A stretch of 53,164 nt of DNA from Brevibacterium sp. ZH18. Lineage in GTDB: Bacteria > Actinomycetota > Actinomycetes > Actinomycetales > Brevibacteriaceae. Where the stretch lies: NCBI RefSeq assembly GCF_022748595.1, contig NZ_JALDSX010000026.1, positions 1 to 53,164 of the forward strand, read 5' to 3'. The notes beneath the pieces are model-generated. The model made no database searches and was not told where the DNA came from. It was given only the letters and a program-made list of their open reading frames with translations. The translations under genes and the position numbers were made by a program. Shown one piece after another: positions 1-8,936 of the stretch. How positions within the stretch are numbered: the stretch's first letter is position 1; each line of letters begins with the position of its first letter.

Positions 1-51
1 CCGCCGTCAGGTTGCTATTTGAAGCGTTGAGTTTGTGAGAGTCCTTGAGGC

Positions 52-1416
52 TCAGGCCACCGAAGCGGCGACAGCCTCTTCGATGACATCGAACGCATCG
101 TTGAGGAGCTCATCGGAGATCGTCAACGGCGGCAGGAAGCGCAGGATGTTGCCGAAGGTTCCCGTGGTGAGCACGAGGACACCCTGCTTCGCACAGAAGT
201 CCGCGATCTTCTTGACCAGGTCCGGGTTCGGATCGATCGAGTCGCGCTGGACGAATTCGGCAGCGATCATGGCACCGCGTCCGCGAACGTCGCCGACCTC
301 GGGGTACTTGGCCTGCAGCTTCTCGAGGCGGGCGGTGACGATCTCGCCGATGTGTCCGGCGTTGTCGACGAGTCCGTCTTCCTCATAGGAGGCGATGGCG
401 CCGAGTGCTGCCGCACAGGCGACGGGGTTTCCGCCGTAGGTGCCGCCGAGGCGACCCGGTCCGACCGAGTCCATGATCTCCGCGCGACCGGTCACGGCCG
501 AAAGCGGGAGACCGCCGGCGATGCCCTTCGCAGTGGTGATGAGGTCGGGGACGATGCCCTCCCATTCGGAGGCGAACATCTTGCCCGTGCGGGCGAAGCC
601 CGACTGGACTTCGTCGGCGACGAAGACGATGCCCTTCTCCTTGGCGAATTCGACCAGTGCGGGCAGGAAGCCCTCGGCCGGGACGATGAAGCCGCCCTCA
701 CCCTGGATGGGCTCGATGACGATCGCAGCGACGCTCTCGGCACCGATCTGCTTCTCGATCATGGTGATGACGCGCTTTGCTGCATCTTCGCCGCTGACCT
801 TGGTGCCGGCCGCGTCGTTGTCGCGGTACGGGTAGGACATCGGTGCGCGGTAGACCTCACCGGCGAACGGACCGAAGCCGGCCTTGTAGGGGGTGGCCTT
901 CGCAGTCATCGACATCGTCAGGTTCGTGCGGCCGTGGTAAGCGTGGTCGAAGACGACGACGGCATCGCGACCGGTGTGGACACGGGCGATCTTGACGGCG
1001 TTCTCGACAGCCTCGGCGCCGGAGTTGAGCAGGATGGAGCGCTTCTCGTGGTCACCCGGGGTCAAGCGGTTGAGCGCCTCGGCGACCTCCACGTAGCCTT
1101 CGTACGGGTTGACCATGAAGCAGGTGTGCGTGAACGCTTCGAGCTGCTCGGAAGCGCCCTTGACCACGCGCGGGTTGGCATTGCCGGCAGTTGTCACAGC
1201 GATGCCCGAGCCCAGGTCGATGAGCTGATTGCCGTCGACGTCCTTAAGGATTCCCCCACCGGCAGCCACCACATAGGCGGGCAGGCTGGAACCGACTCCT
1301 GGGGCCACTGCGGACTTGCGGCGCGCCTCGATCTCACGGGACTTCGGCCCGGGGATCTCGGTGACGAGTTTACGTTCCTGCGGCAGAGCTTCGCCGCCAA
1401 TTTCCAAAGCTGTCAT
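52..1416 (-). CDS. gabT: 4-aminobutyrate aminotransferase
   Basis: A 454-residue class III PLP-dependent aminotransferase. It would transfer the amino group of 4-aminobutyrate to 2-oxoglutarate, giving succinate semialdehyde and glutamate in the cytosol. Visible marks: LLNSGAEAVENAVK near residues 129-142 (cofactor phosphate region), HAYHGRT near 158-164, DEVQSGF at 268-274 (Asp268 contacts the pyridine nitrogen) and the Schiff-base lysine in TTAKGIAGG at Lys297. Length and these motifs fit GabT rather than acetylornithine or ornithine aminotransferase, although substrate specificity within class III is an inference. No succinate-semialdehyde dehydrogenase lies inside the window; the next gene to its left is outside it. 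An APC-type amino-acid permease sits at the far right end, too distant to count as context. Confidence 0.88.
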   Translation of the reverse strand: MTALEIGGEALPQERKLVTEIPGPKSREIEARRKSAVAPGVGSSLPAYVVAAGGGILKDVDGNQLIDLGSGIAVTTAGNANPRVVKGASEQLEAFTHTCFMVNPYEGYVEVAEALNRLTPGDHEKRSILLNSGAEAVENAVKIARVHTGRDAVVVFDHAYHGRTNLTMSMTAKATPYKAGFGPFAGEVYRAPMSYPYRDNDAAGTKVSGEDAAKRVITMIEKQIGAESVAAIVIEPIQGEGGFIVPAEGFLPALVEFAKEKGIVFVADEVQSGFARTGKMFASEWEGIVPDLITTAKGIAGGLPLSAVTGRAEIMDSVGPGRLGGTYGGNPVACAAALGAIASYEEDGLVDNAGHIGEIVTARLEKLQAKYPEVGDVRGRGAMIAAEFVQRDSIDPNPDLVKKIADFCAKQGVLVLTTGTFGNILRFLPPLTISDELLNDAFDVIEEAVAASVA

Positions 1417-1770
1417 ACGGGGAAGAATAGGGCCTCACGACGGCTTTTGTCACACGCCGTCCGCAGGGTGGGCAGAACGAATGGGGCGAGCCCGCGATGA
1501 ATGCGAATTCCGTCGAACTTCGCAGAGGATTCCGCACTGCCCGGAGCACCCTGGATCGACGTGACGGCACGGCGGCGCAAATCGCTGAAGCATCTCCAAG
1601 ATCCGCGCAATGTCGGGCCTCGGACAGCGCCGGACGCCCGTGCACCGGATGCAGATTCCCACTGAGAGTGGGCCTCTTCACATCGATCGTCAGCAGCGCT
1701 GCCGGTGTCCGAGATCAGCATCGGGCACGAATTCTGTGGCCGGAGCCACAGATTCCGCCGAGGGAGAAAC
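1417..1770. other. 354-bp intergenic region, no convincing gene
   Basis: No frame here has a recognisable protein; the open frames are short, arginine-rich and lack a ribosome binding site. The stretch must hold the gabT promoter on the minus strand. The only structure I see is an 8+8 perfect inverted repeat with a 4-nt loop (1733-1740 and 1745-1752, TCTGTGGC / GCCACAGA). It lies about 20 bp past the ygfZ stop codon, where a terminator would be expected, but it has no T tract. Confidence 0.5.
1733..1752 (-). terminator. candidate hairpin after ygfZ
   Basis: Perfect 8-bp stem (TCTGTGGC / GCCACAGA) with a CGGA loop, 18 bp downstream of the ygfZ stop on the minus strand. No run of T follows, so intrinsic termination is only possible, not shown. 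Confidence 0.35.
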
Positions 1771-2934
1771 CTAGCGGTGCTGATTCCGCATGTCGACGTC
1801 TTTGTTGCGTCCCGGCAGCTCACGGTCGTGTTCGCGCGCCACGGCAACAATGGTCTCCTGGGCGCCGTCGACGCGTCCGCCGTCGTCTCCGAGTTCGAAG
1901 TTCAGCGGGGCATCTGCCGCGAGGTTGCGCTTGATCACTGCCAGGCCGATCGGTCCGAGTTCCCAATGCATCCCGACCGAGGTCAGCTGACCCACGGACC
2001 GCTCGGAACCGCGGACCTCGGCGAGCACCTCGGCGCCGGCTTCGGGCTGGATATGCCCGGAACCGTCGAGGTGGACGAAGACGAGGCGCCGAGGCGGCTG
2101 GCCCAGATTGTGTACGCGCGCCACGGCTTCCTGGCCGCGGTAGCAGCCCTTGGCCAGGTGCACGGAAGTGCGGAGCAGGTCGAGTTCGCCGACGAGCGAC
2201 TTATGGTCGATCTCGCCCGGACCCGGGCGCCAAGCGGCGATGCGCAGGGCCTCCCAGGAGTCGAATCCGGCCATTGTGAATTCGCTCGCCGAGGTGGACT
2301 TCAGGTCCTCGCGCTTGACGATCCCGATGACGAACGGGGTCTCAAGACCGGGGTGGTCCTCCGCCACCACCTCGTGACCGAGGTCGACCTGCGCGTACGA
2401 GGCCGAGCCCGTGCCGATGTGCGGCCATGGATCAGCCCACAGCTGTGTCACGGGCAGGGACTCCGGAAGAGCGCGAACGGCGCCGATGCACTGGTATTCG
2501 CTGCTGAGGTCTTCGATCTCCACGCGCATCATGAAGACCATCTTGCGCAGGAATTCGAGAGTGTCGTCGGTGCGGAAGTCGCTGATGGCCCACAGCGCCT
2601 CACCGTCGTCGATGAGTCGCAACCAGCCTTCGATGCGGCCGTTGGGATCGAGCACGAGGGTCTCCGTGGAGACGCCCGTGGCCAGAGTGTCGAGCTTCTG
2701 CGTCGTGATCGAGTTGAGCCAGGTGAGACGATCAGCTCCGCTCAGACGCAGGACCCGCAGGTGGGCGAGATCGACGATGGCGCCCTTCTCGACCAGGGCC
2801 CGCTGCTCCCGCAGGGGCGATCCGTAGTGCAGGGGTGTGTGCTGGAGTTCGCCGAGTCCGACGACCGCTGTCGAACTCAACCCACGCGACAGCGACGACG
2901 GGCGCGTCTGCACGACTGGCTCAGGTTCGGTCAT
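1771..2934 (-). CDS. ygfZ: YgfZ/GcvT-fold folate-binding protein
   Basis: 387 residues, homologous to the tetrahydrofolate-binding YgfZ/CAF17/IBA57 family, which helps assemble or repair iron-sulfur clusters such as that of MiaB. The family signature K-G-C-Y-x-G-Q-E is seen at 262-269 (KGCYRGQE), and the usual SGADRLTWLNS element is at 65-75. It lacks the catalytic set expected of a GcvT aminomethyltransferase and no glycine-cleavage genes are nearby, so YgfZ is preferred. Its start lies 1 bp after the stop of the nitrobindin gene, so the two are co-transcribed and probably translationally coupled. Pairing of an iron-sulfur helper with a heme/NO protein suggests a shared redox-stress role (inference). 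Confidence 0.85.
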   Translation of the reverse strand: MTEPEPVVQTRPSSLSRGLSSTAVVGLGELQHTPLHYGSPLREQRALVEKGAIVDLAHLRVLRLSGADRLTWLNSITTQKLDTLATGVSTETLVLDPNGRIEGWLRLIDDGEALWAISDFRTDDTLEFLRKMVFMMRVEIEDLSSEYQCIGAVRALPESLPVTQLWADPWPHIGTGSASYAQVDLGHEVVAEDHPGLETPFVIGIVKREDLKSTSASEFTMAGFDSWEALRIAAWRPGPGEIDHKSLVGELDLLRTSVHLAKGCYRGQEAVARVHNLGQPPRRLVFVHLDGSGHIQPEAGAEVLAEVRGSERSVGQLTSVGMHWELGPIGLAVIKRNLAADAPLNFELGDDGGRVDGAQETIVAVAREHDRELPGRNKDVDMRNQHR

Positions 2935-2935
2935 C

Positions 2936-3535
2936 TCAGGACAGCTTCTTCAGCCGCGCCGAAGAGTGGGTCGCGAGTTCGTGTCCGAGTGCCGCCATGT
3001 CCCAGGCCCACATCAACTCTCCGCCGACGAGGCCGTACATGCGCGTCGACGCCGTGTATTCCTTGGCCGTCTTCGTGCGGGCGACGACATCGGTCGAGAG
3101 GTCGATGCGCGGTCCCTTGACGAGACCTGCGTAGAGCTCCATCACGCCGTGCGGATGGACGATCTCGGCTTCGATCTCGAAGCCGTCGACATTCGTGCGC
3201 AGGGTCTCAACCGCTGCTGCCGTGGTGAAGCTGGGCTCCTGGGTCGGCACGAGCATGCCCGGTCCCACGTCTCCGGCATCATGCGGGCGGACGAGCTGCC
3301 AGATCCCGGTTTCCAGCGTCAGCGTCGATTCGAGTTCGCCGTCATCGGTCAGCAGCCACGCATGGGCGGTGTACTGCAGGTACGGTGTGCCCTCATGGGC
3401 GACGAAGTCGATGCGCTGGCCGAACTGCTTCTCCGGGGTGTCGGCATAGCCGACGACTCCGACGCCTTCCCACGACCCGATGAGCCAGGACAGAGGAACG
3501 AGCTCGGGATTGATCGAGGAATCAAGTTCGATCAT
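2936..3535 (-). CDS. nitrobindin-like heme-binding beta-barrel (FABP/DUF1794)
   Basis: 199 residues of the nitrobindin / THAP4-C family: ten-stranded barrels that bind ferric heme and isomerise peroxynitrite to nitrate. The hallmark G-x-W-x-G-x-G is at 21-27 (GSWEGVG), and the C-terminal stretch holds the conserved region AALGHELATH, with the histidines expected near the heme. No signal peptide is seen, so it is cytosolic. It follows a 38-aa membrane microprotein by 5 bp and overlaps the ygfZ start region. Known for the family: FABP-like proteins of mycobacteria (e.g. Rv2717c) have this fold. Heme binding in this protein is inferred from motif and length. Confidence 0.82.
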   Translation of the reverse strand: MIELDSSINPELVPLSWLIGSWEGVGVVGYADTPEKQFGQRIDFVAHEGTPYLQYTAHAWLLTDDGELESTLTLETGIWQLVRPHDAGDVGPGMLVPTQEPSFTTAAAVETLRTNVDGFEIEAEIVHPHGVMELYAGLVKGPRIDLSTDVVARTKTAKEYTASTRMYGLVGGELMWAWDMAALGHELATHSSARLKKLS

Positions 3536-3540
3536 TGGAT

Positions 3541-3657
3541 TCAGTGATTTGTCTTGAACATCGAGGTGATGACCTTGACGGCGACGCCCAGGGCGCCGAG
3601 GGCGGCCAGGCCGACGAGACTGGAGAAGACGATTTCAAGAGCGACGAGGTTTTCCAT
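3541..3657 (-). CDS. small single-span membrane protein (38 aa)
   Basis: A short open frame on the minus strand encodes 38 residues: an acidic N-terminus (MENLVALE), a hydrophobic helix of about 20 residues rich in Val/Leu/Ala/Gly, then a short basic tail (KVITSMFKTNH). It begins with ATG preceded by GGAGG only 1 nt away, with an in-frame TAG 9 nt upstream, so no earlier start is possible. The stop is 5 bp before nitrobindin's ATG, suggesting one transcript. The topology resembles regulatory or anchoring microproteins. Function unknown. The poor SD spacing is the main doubt; codon use (GTC, CTC, GCC, ATC) matches real genes here. Confidence 0.5.
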   Translation of the reverse strand: MENLVALEIVFSSLVGLAALGALGVAVKVITSMFKTNH

Positions 3658-3764
3658 GCCTCCAGTCTACATTCGACCGCAGTGGACTGCCCACTCGGTG
3701 CCCCACCGCGAGAACATGGTGAGCAGGTCGTGAGACGAGGGCCTCGTGGACTCGACGCCGGTGC

Positions 3765-4586
3765 TCAGAGTGCGATGCGCTCGAGCGAGTAGACGACGAC
3801 TCCTCCGAGGGCGATGGGAGTGGCTCCGAGCGCCAGCTGGACGGCGAAGCTGCGGGCCTTCTCCACGTTCTTCTTCAGCTCGATGTTCTGGGACAGCTCG
3901 AGGTTGACCGCCTGGTACTTCGCATGGGCGACGAGCCCGAGCATCCGGTCGACCGCGGCGACGAGCAGTCCCATGACCGCGCCGAGGACAAGGGAGGCGG
4001 GCAGGCTGAGCGAATTCTCGAGGACGAGCACCGAGAGGATTCCGGCCACAGCCGTCGACATCGCAACGGCCAGCGGAGAGGTGTAGATCGCCGGCCAGGG
4101 CAGAGCCGTCATGCAGCCTGCGACGATGAGTGCGATCAACCCGACGACAATGGCTTCTTTGTCTCCGGGGACCGTGATCGCAGCGACCCACGTGCTGGCG
4201 GACAGGACGATGACGACGCCGGCGACCTGGGCCGAGACGTTCGCCACCGCATCAGAGGCGCCGATGCCGCGCGTGAGGTTCTGCACGAACACCCACAGCA
4301 GTCCGAGGCCCGCCAGGACGGGGAGCCAGTCGAGGTACGGCGCAGTATCGTCGCGCCAAGCAGCCAGGAGTCCCGCGACGCCGAAGAGGGCGAGCATGAT
4401 CGAGGTCGCACGAGGCTGGGGCGAGTCCGTCAGGCGCGGCCATCCGTAAGCGACACCGAAGACGATGAGTCCTGTGGCCAGCAGGAACAGGGTGTAGCCC
4501 CAGTACACGGAGGCACTGAGGGCCAACGCCAGAACTATGGCAACAGCTACTCGAATCCATCTGATCACAGGACTATCGTGCCTCAT
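3765..4586 (-). CDS. predicted multi-pass membrane protein (permease-like)
   Basis: 273 residues with about eight hydrophobic segments, beginning with RWIRVAVAIVLALALSASV after a short cytosolic N-terminus. Longer upstream reading is arginine/proline-rich and runs into the glnR-like gene on the other strand, so I place the start at the ATG at 4586; a GTG 18 bp further in, 12 nt after GAGG, is an alternative. A charged loop near the C-terminus (HAKYQAVNLELSQN...KKNVEKARSF) precedes a last hydrophobic span. No transport or enzyme motif is recognised, so 'permease' is only a topology-based label. It is divergent from the glnR-like gene and followed by no coupled gene. Confidence 0.7.
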   Translation of the reverse strand: MRHDSPVIRWIRVAVAIVLALALSASVYWGYTLFLLATGLIVFGVAYGWPRLTDSPQPRATSIMLALFGVAGLLAAWRDDTAPYLDWLPVLAGLGLLWVFVQNLTRGIGASDAVANVSAQVAGVVIVLSASTWVAAITVPGDKEAIVVGLIALIVAGCMTALPWPAIYTSPLAVAMSTAVAGILSVLVLENSLSLPASLVLGAVMGLLVAAVDRMLGLVAHAKYQAVNLELSQNIELKKNVEKARSFAVQLALGATPIALGGVVVYSLERIAL

Positions 4587-4643
4587 CCGGCTGTGGCAAC
4601 GCGATCCGACCGCGGTTTCAGACCTCGGCGGGTGCGGTCTCGG

Positions 4644-4649
4644 TATACT
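4644..4649 (+). promoter_or_regulatory. candidate -10 box for glnR-mshD-ppk operon
   Basis: TATACT lies 40 nt before the ATG of the glnR-like gene, a good match to an actinobacterial sigma-70 -10 element. No well-spaced -35 is visible. It sits between two divergent genes. Confidence 0.4.
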
Positions 4650-4688
4650 TTCTCCAGACGACACACGCCGAGGAGATGGGGGGAGCAC

Positions 4689-5726
4689 ATGCGGATCCTG
4701 CACATCTGCCCTGCCTCCCGGGCCGACTCTCCGCTCGCGCCCGAGTCTCTGCAGTACCTGGGCCATCAGATCGAGCGGCTGGGGCTCGACGAACTCGCCG
4801 CGCTCGATGCCAGGGACAGTCCCTCGACCGCCGTCGACGTCATCGTCGCCGATGCCTGCCTCGACCTGTCCCTGGCACCGACCATCGCCGAGGCGGTCGC
4901 CGCGAAGAACATCGCGGCCCCGGTCATCGTCGTGCTCAGCGAAGGTGGTTTGGCAACGGCGTCAGCACGGTGGAATGTGGCTGACATCATGCTCACCACG
5001 GCCGGCCCCGCCGAGGTGGACGCCCGGCTGCGCATGGCCCGTGACCGATTCACGGCGCTCGTCCACACCACTGCGGGCCCGGGCCGTGCATCCGCACCCG
5101 GCAGTGCCGGCGGCCTCGGTCCGGCTGGCCGATCACGCGCCGAGGGCGGCCTCCGAAGCGGCGTCGGACACAGCGGCAGCGGCGGCCATTCCGGTTTCGG
5201 ACAGTTGGCCGGCGGGGGACGCCAGATCGGCTTCGGAACGCGCACCAGCAGCGACCAGTGGGGCATCAGCGGACAGTGGGGCGGCGACAGCGAGCCGATG
5301 GTCGTCGTCAGCGGGGCGCTGCGCATCGACGAGACTTCGTTCACCGCCGATCTGGGTGGGCGCAGCCTCGACCTGACCTACCGCGAATTCGCCCTGCTCA
5401 AGTACTTCGCGATGAATCCCGACCGGGTGTTCACTCGCGACGAAATCCTCCTCGGAGTGTGGGGCGATGACTACTTCGGCGGCACGCGCACCGTCGATGT
5501 CCATGTCCGCCGTCTGCGTGCAAAACTCGGCAAGGACCTTGAGACCGCCATCCACACGGTGCGCAACGTCGGCTATCGCTTCAGCCCCGATTCCGTGACC
5601 GAGGACGAGGCGGACGAGACGGACGCGACGGACGAGCCATCTGACGCGGACGACGGCACGACCAGTGCACAGGCTGAGGAACCGCACGAAGCAGAACCAC
5701 CGAAGGAAGAGGACGTGAAGGTATGA
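4689..5726 (+). CDS. glnR: GlnR-type atypical OmpR-family response regulator
   Basis: 345 residues. Residues 1-125 are a receiver-like domain that closely follows the GlnR/Rv0818 pattern (LSEGGLATASARW at 83-95, GPAEVDARLR at 106-115). Residues 203-300 are an OmpR winged helix (TYREFALLKYF, RTVDVHVRRLRAKLG, TVRNVGYRF). Asp55 sits where GlnR has its structurally important, non-phosphorylated Asp; no partner kinase is nearby. GlnR controls nitrogen-assimilation genes in actinobacteria. The ATG at 4689 has GGGGGAG 3 nt upstream. Odd: a 75-residue Gly/Ser-rich linker (about 128-202) separates the domains, and an acidic Asp/Glu tail (302-345) follows the DNA-binding domain. The gene overlaps mshD by 4 bp, the same order as in mycobacteria (Rv0818-Rv0819). 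Confidence 0.75.
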   Translation: MRILHICPASRADSPLAPESLQYLGHQIERLGLDELAALDARDSPSTAVDVIVADACLDLSLAPTIAEAVAAKNIAAPVIVVLSEGGLATASARWNVADIMLTTAGPAEVDARLRMARDRFTALVHTTAGPGRASAPGSAGGLGPAGRSRAEGGLRSGVGHSGSGGHSGFGQLAGGGRQIGFGTRTSSDQWGISGQWGGDSEPMVVVSGALRIDETSFTADLGGRSLDLTYREFALLKYFAMNPDRVFTRDEILLGVWGDDYFGGTRTVDVHVRRLRAKLGKDLETAIHTVRNVGYRFSPDSVTEDEADETDATDEPSDADDGTTSAQAEEPHEAEPPKEEDVKV

Positions 5727-6787
5727 GGATCGAAGCCAGTGGAGCCGTGATGGGAAACGCCATCGCCCCCCTCACCGAGGCGGAGCTGGACTTCCTCGAC
5801 CGCGTGAGCTCGGCCGACGGCTCCCCCGAGATCTCAGGCGGCCTCCTCGACATCGCCACCGGAGACGACGAATCGCACTCCGCGCAGACCGCTTCCAGCG
5901 ATTGGCGGGTCTATGACGAGAGCACTCTCATCGGCTTCGGCATCCGCGCCCTCCAGGGTGAGCGTCACGCAGCCGAGTTCCTCATCGCTCCCGACCACCG
6001 CGGCCAAGGACATGGCGAGGCTCTGCTCTCGACGATCCTCGCTGAGCAGCCCGACTCCTGGTGCTGGTCCCACGGCGACCACCCTGCGGCCAAGCACCTC
6101 GCGGAGAAGCACGGGCTCGGCCGCGACCGAGTGCTCTATCAGATGCGCACAGACTCTGGTCTGAGCCTCGACGATCTGCCGCAGACGTCGCCTCCTGCAG
6201 GTGTCACGATCCGATCCTTCCAACCGGGTGACGAAGCAGGTTGGCTGCGCGTGAACAACGCGGCCTTCGACTGGCATCCCGAACAGGGATCGCAGACACC
6301 CGAGGACTTCGCCGAGATCGTCGACGCCCCCGACTTCGACCCGGACACCGTGGTCATCGCCGCCAAGGCCGTCGACGCTGCAGAAGCCAGGCCAAGTCAC
6401 GACATCGCCACCGTCGAAGCGACCGGGACTGAACAGGTCATCGGATTCCACCAGACCAAGATCACGGACACGGATGACCAGGGTCGCCTCGGCGAGGTGT
6501 ACGTCGTCGGAGTCGACCCGGCCATCCACGCCAAGGGAGTCGGCAAGGCCCTGACGATCGAAGGCATGCGGCGGATGGTCGCGGCAGGTGTGGCTGCGAT
6601 CGAACTCTACGTCGAGTCCGACAACCCTCGCGCGTTAGGGTTGTATGAGCGGCTGGGCTTCCACGTCGCGGTGGCGCATGTGTCCTATGCGCCGGCATCC
6701 CCATCGCAGAGCGCAGCGTCGTCACCACGCAACGATGCCTCTGTGCAGGACAGCGTTTCTTCCTCATCACAGAGCACTCAGGAGTAG
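5723..6787 (+). CDS. mshD: mycothiol synthase (tandem GNAT)
   Basis: 354 residues with two GNAT acetyltransferase domains. MshD acetylates the cysteine of Cys-GlcN-Ins with acetyl-CoA, the last step of mycothiol synthesis. The N-terminal domain keeps an acetyl-CoA loop ([12 protein letters not shown] near 92-103). The catalytically important C-terminal domain has [16 protein letters not shown] (near 258-273) and [20 protein letters not shown] near its end. The start ATG overlaps the stop of the glnR-like gene (ATGA). Odd: a 30-residue Ser/Gln-rich tail follows the last GNAT strand; it is not needed for the fold. Next, ppk starts 4 bp downstream. Confidence 0.87.
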   Translation: MRIEASGAVMGNAIAPLTEAELDFLDRVSSADGSPEISGGLLDIATGDDESHSAQTASSDWRVYDESTLIGFGIRALQGERHAAEFLIAPDHRGQGHGEALLSTILAEQPDSWCWSHGDHPAAKHLAEKHGLGRDRVLYQMRTDSGLSLDDLPQTSPPAGVTIRSFQPGDEAGWLRVNNAAFDWHPEQGSQTPEDFAEIVDAPDFDPDTVVIAAKAVDAAEARPSHDIATVEATGTEQVIGFHQTKITDTDDQGRLGEVYVVGVDPAIHAKGVGKALTIEGMRRMVAAGVAAIELYVESDNPRALGLYERLGFHVAVAHVSYAPASPSQSAASSPRNDASVQDSVSSSSQSTQE

Positions 6788-6791
6788 ATCG

Positions 6792-8936
6792 ATGTACGAC
6801 ATCACTGCAGTCGGCAGGGAACTGGAACTGCCGGAACCGGCAGACCGCTTCCTCGACCGGGAACTCAGTTGGCTGGCGTTCAACGAGCGCGTCCTCGACC
6901 TCGCCTCGGATCCTGAGATCCCGCTGCTCGAGCGGGTCCGGTTCCTTTCGATCTTCGCGACCAACCTCGACGAGTTCTTCATGGTCCGCGTCGCCGGACT
7001 CAAGCGCCGCATCAACACCGGCTTGGCCGTGCCCAGCGTGACCGGTCGCATGCCGTTGCAGGTCATGCATGCGATCGGCGTGCGGGCCCACGAGCTGATG
7101 ACCCGCCATGCCGAGCTACTCAAGACCGACATCGGCCCCCGTCTTGACGCGGAGTCGATCACGAAGGTCTCGATGGACGAGCTCACCGGCGAGGAGCGCG
7201 CCCGCGTCGACGAATTCTTCGCCACTCACGTCTTCCCCGTCCTCACCCCGCTCGCCGTCGACCCGGCCCACCCGTTCCCCTACATCTCGGGCCTCTCGCT
7301 CAACCTCGGCGTATTGCTGCGCTACCCCGACTCCGGCAAGGAGCTCTTTGCTCGGGTCAAAGTACCGCCGCGCCTGCCCCGCTTCTTCAACGTCGCCACG
7401 GCCACCGACCGGCCCGTCGGCCGCGACGTCCCCTCCCGCTTCGTCGCGCTCGAGGACATCATCGCCGAGCACCTCGACACTCTGTTCGAGGGGATGGAGA
7501 TCATCCACCACTCGACGTTCCGCGTCACCCGCAACGAAGACCTCGAGGTAGAAGAGGACGATGCGGAGAACCTCCTCAAGGCACTCGAGAAGGAACTGCT
7601 GCGCCGTCGCTTCGGCCCCGCCGTGCGTGTCGAGATCACGGAGAACATCCACCCCCGTGTGCGCGAGATGCTCAAGGACGAACTCGGCATCGACGAGCCC
7701 GAGATCTATCATCTGCCGACGCCGCTCGACCTCTCCGGCCTGTCGGACATCGCCGACGTGCCGCGCGATGATCTGCACTTCCCGAAGATGGTCCCGCAGA
7801 TGAACAAGGACCTCTCTCTGCGGGAGTCGAGCGACCAGGTCGATGTCTTCTCGGCGATCTCGAGCCGCGACATCCTCCTCCACCACCCCTACGACTCGTT
7901 CTCCACGAGCGTGCAGGCTTTCCTCGAACAGGCCGCCAACGACAAGAACGTGCTCGCGATCAAGCAGACGCTCTATCGCACTTCGGGTGACTCCCCGATC
8001 ATCGACGCTCTCGTCGACGCCGCGCAGGCCGGCATCCAGGTCCTCGCCGTCGTCGAGATCAAGGCCCGCTTCGACGAAGAGGCCAACATCACCTGGGCCC
8101 GCAAGCTCGAACGCGCCGGCGTCCACGTCGTCTACGGCATCGTCGGACTCAAGACACATGCGAAGCTCTCCCTCGTCGTCCGTCAGGAAGCCGAGGGGCT
8201 CACGCGCTACTGTCACGTGGGCACCGGCAACTACCACCCGAAGACCGCCCGCGGCTACGAGGACTTCGGTCTGCTGACCAAGGACAAGAACGTCGCCGAC
8301 GATCTGACCAAGCTGTTCAACCAGCTCTCCGGCTACTCCCCGCGCGCCGAGTACTCCCGCCTGCTGGTGGCCCCCAACCGGGTCCGGACCGGGCTGATCG
8401 AGCTGATCGAGAAGGAGATCGCCATCGCCGAGGCGGGTGGCAGTGCCTCGGTCCAGATCAAGGTGAACTCGATCGTCGACGAAGCCATCATCGACTCCCT
8501 CTACATGGCATCGCGGGCCGGGGTCGACGTCCAGGTCTTCGTGCGCGGCATCTGCGCCCTGCGACCGGGCATCCCGGGACTGAGTGAGAACATCAGGGTC
8601 CGCTCGGTGCTGGGTCGGTTCCTCGAACACTCCCGCACCTTCGTCTTCGGCAACGGCGGCGAGCAAAAGGTCTACATCGGTTCGGCCGACATGATGCACC
8701 GCAATCTCGACCGCCGGGTCGAGACCCTCGTCGAGCTCGTCGCTCCGAACCACAAAGCCGAAGTCATCGAACTCTTCGATCTCGCATTCGCGGACACCAC
8801 CTCGGCGTTCGTGCTCTCCGGGGACGGCAAGTGGACGCGCAGCACCCACGACGATGACGGCAATCAGCTCACCGACTACCAGACGGAGCTCATCCGTCGG
8901 CACCGCAAGCGCCGGCAGATCGGTGACGAAGCGTGA
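6792..8936 (+). CDS. ppk: polyphosphate kinase 1
   Basis: 714 residues, normal for PPK1, which reversibly makes polyphosphate from ATP. The start is the ATG at 6792 with CAGGAG 8 nt upstream. N-terminal [19 protein letters not shown] and [10 protein letters not shown], central HHPYDSF, and the catalytic region [11 protein letters not shown] with the phospho-acceptor His456 are all present. The second conserved histidine is His636 ([13 protein letters not shown]). It lies between mshD and a MutT1-type hydrolase whose GTG overlaps its stop, and one gene before the pst operon, so polyphosphate storage and phosphate uptake are neighbours here. Confidence 0.95.
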   Translation: MYDITAVGRELELPEPADRFLDRELSWLAFNERVLDLASDPEIPLLERVRFLSIFATNLDEFFMVRVAGLKRRINTGLAVPSVTGRMPLQVMHAIGVRAHELMTRHAELLKTDIGPRLDAESITKVSMDELTGEERARVDEFFATHVFPVLTPLAVDPAHPFPYISGLSLNLGVLLRYPDSGKELFARVKVPPRLPRFFNVATATDRPVGRDVPSRFVALEDIIAEHLDTLFEGMEIIHHSTFRVTRNEDLEVEEDDAENLLKALEKELLRRRFGPAVRVEITENIHPRVREMLKDELGIDEPEIYHLPTPLDLSGLSDIADVPRDDLHFPKMVPQMNKDLSLRESSDQVDVFSAISSRDILLHHPYDSFSTSVQAFLEQAANDKNVLAIKQTLYRTSGDSPIIDALVDAAQAGIQVLAVVEIKARFDEEANITWARKLERAGVHVVYGIVGLKTHAKLSLVVRQEAEGLTRYCHVGTGNYHPKTARGYEDFGLLTKDKNVADDLTKLFNQLSGYSPRAEYSRLLVAPNRVRTGLIELIEKEIAIAEAGGSASVQIKVNSIVDEAIIDSLYMASRAGVDVQVFVRGICALRPGIPGLSENIRVRSVLGRFLEHSRTFVFGNGGEQKVYIGSADMMHRNLDRRVETLVELVAPNHKAEVIELFDLAFADTTSAFVLSGDGKWTRSTHDDDGNQLTDYQTELIRRHRKRRQIGDEA

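Noticed and set aside
1413..1850. Possible regulator gene between gabT and ygfZ
   Set aside because: Open frames exist but show no HTH or PucR-like features, are Arg/Ser-rich and lack ribosome sites; left as intergenic.
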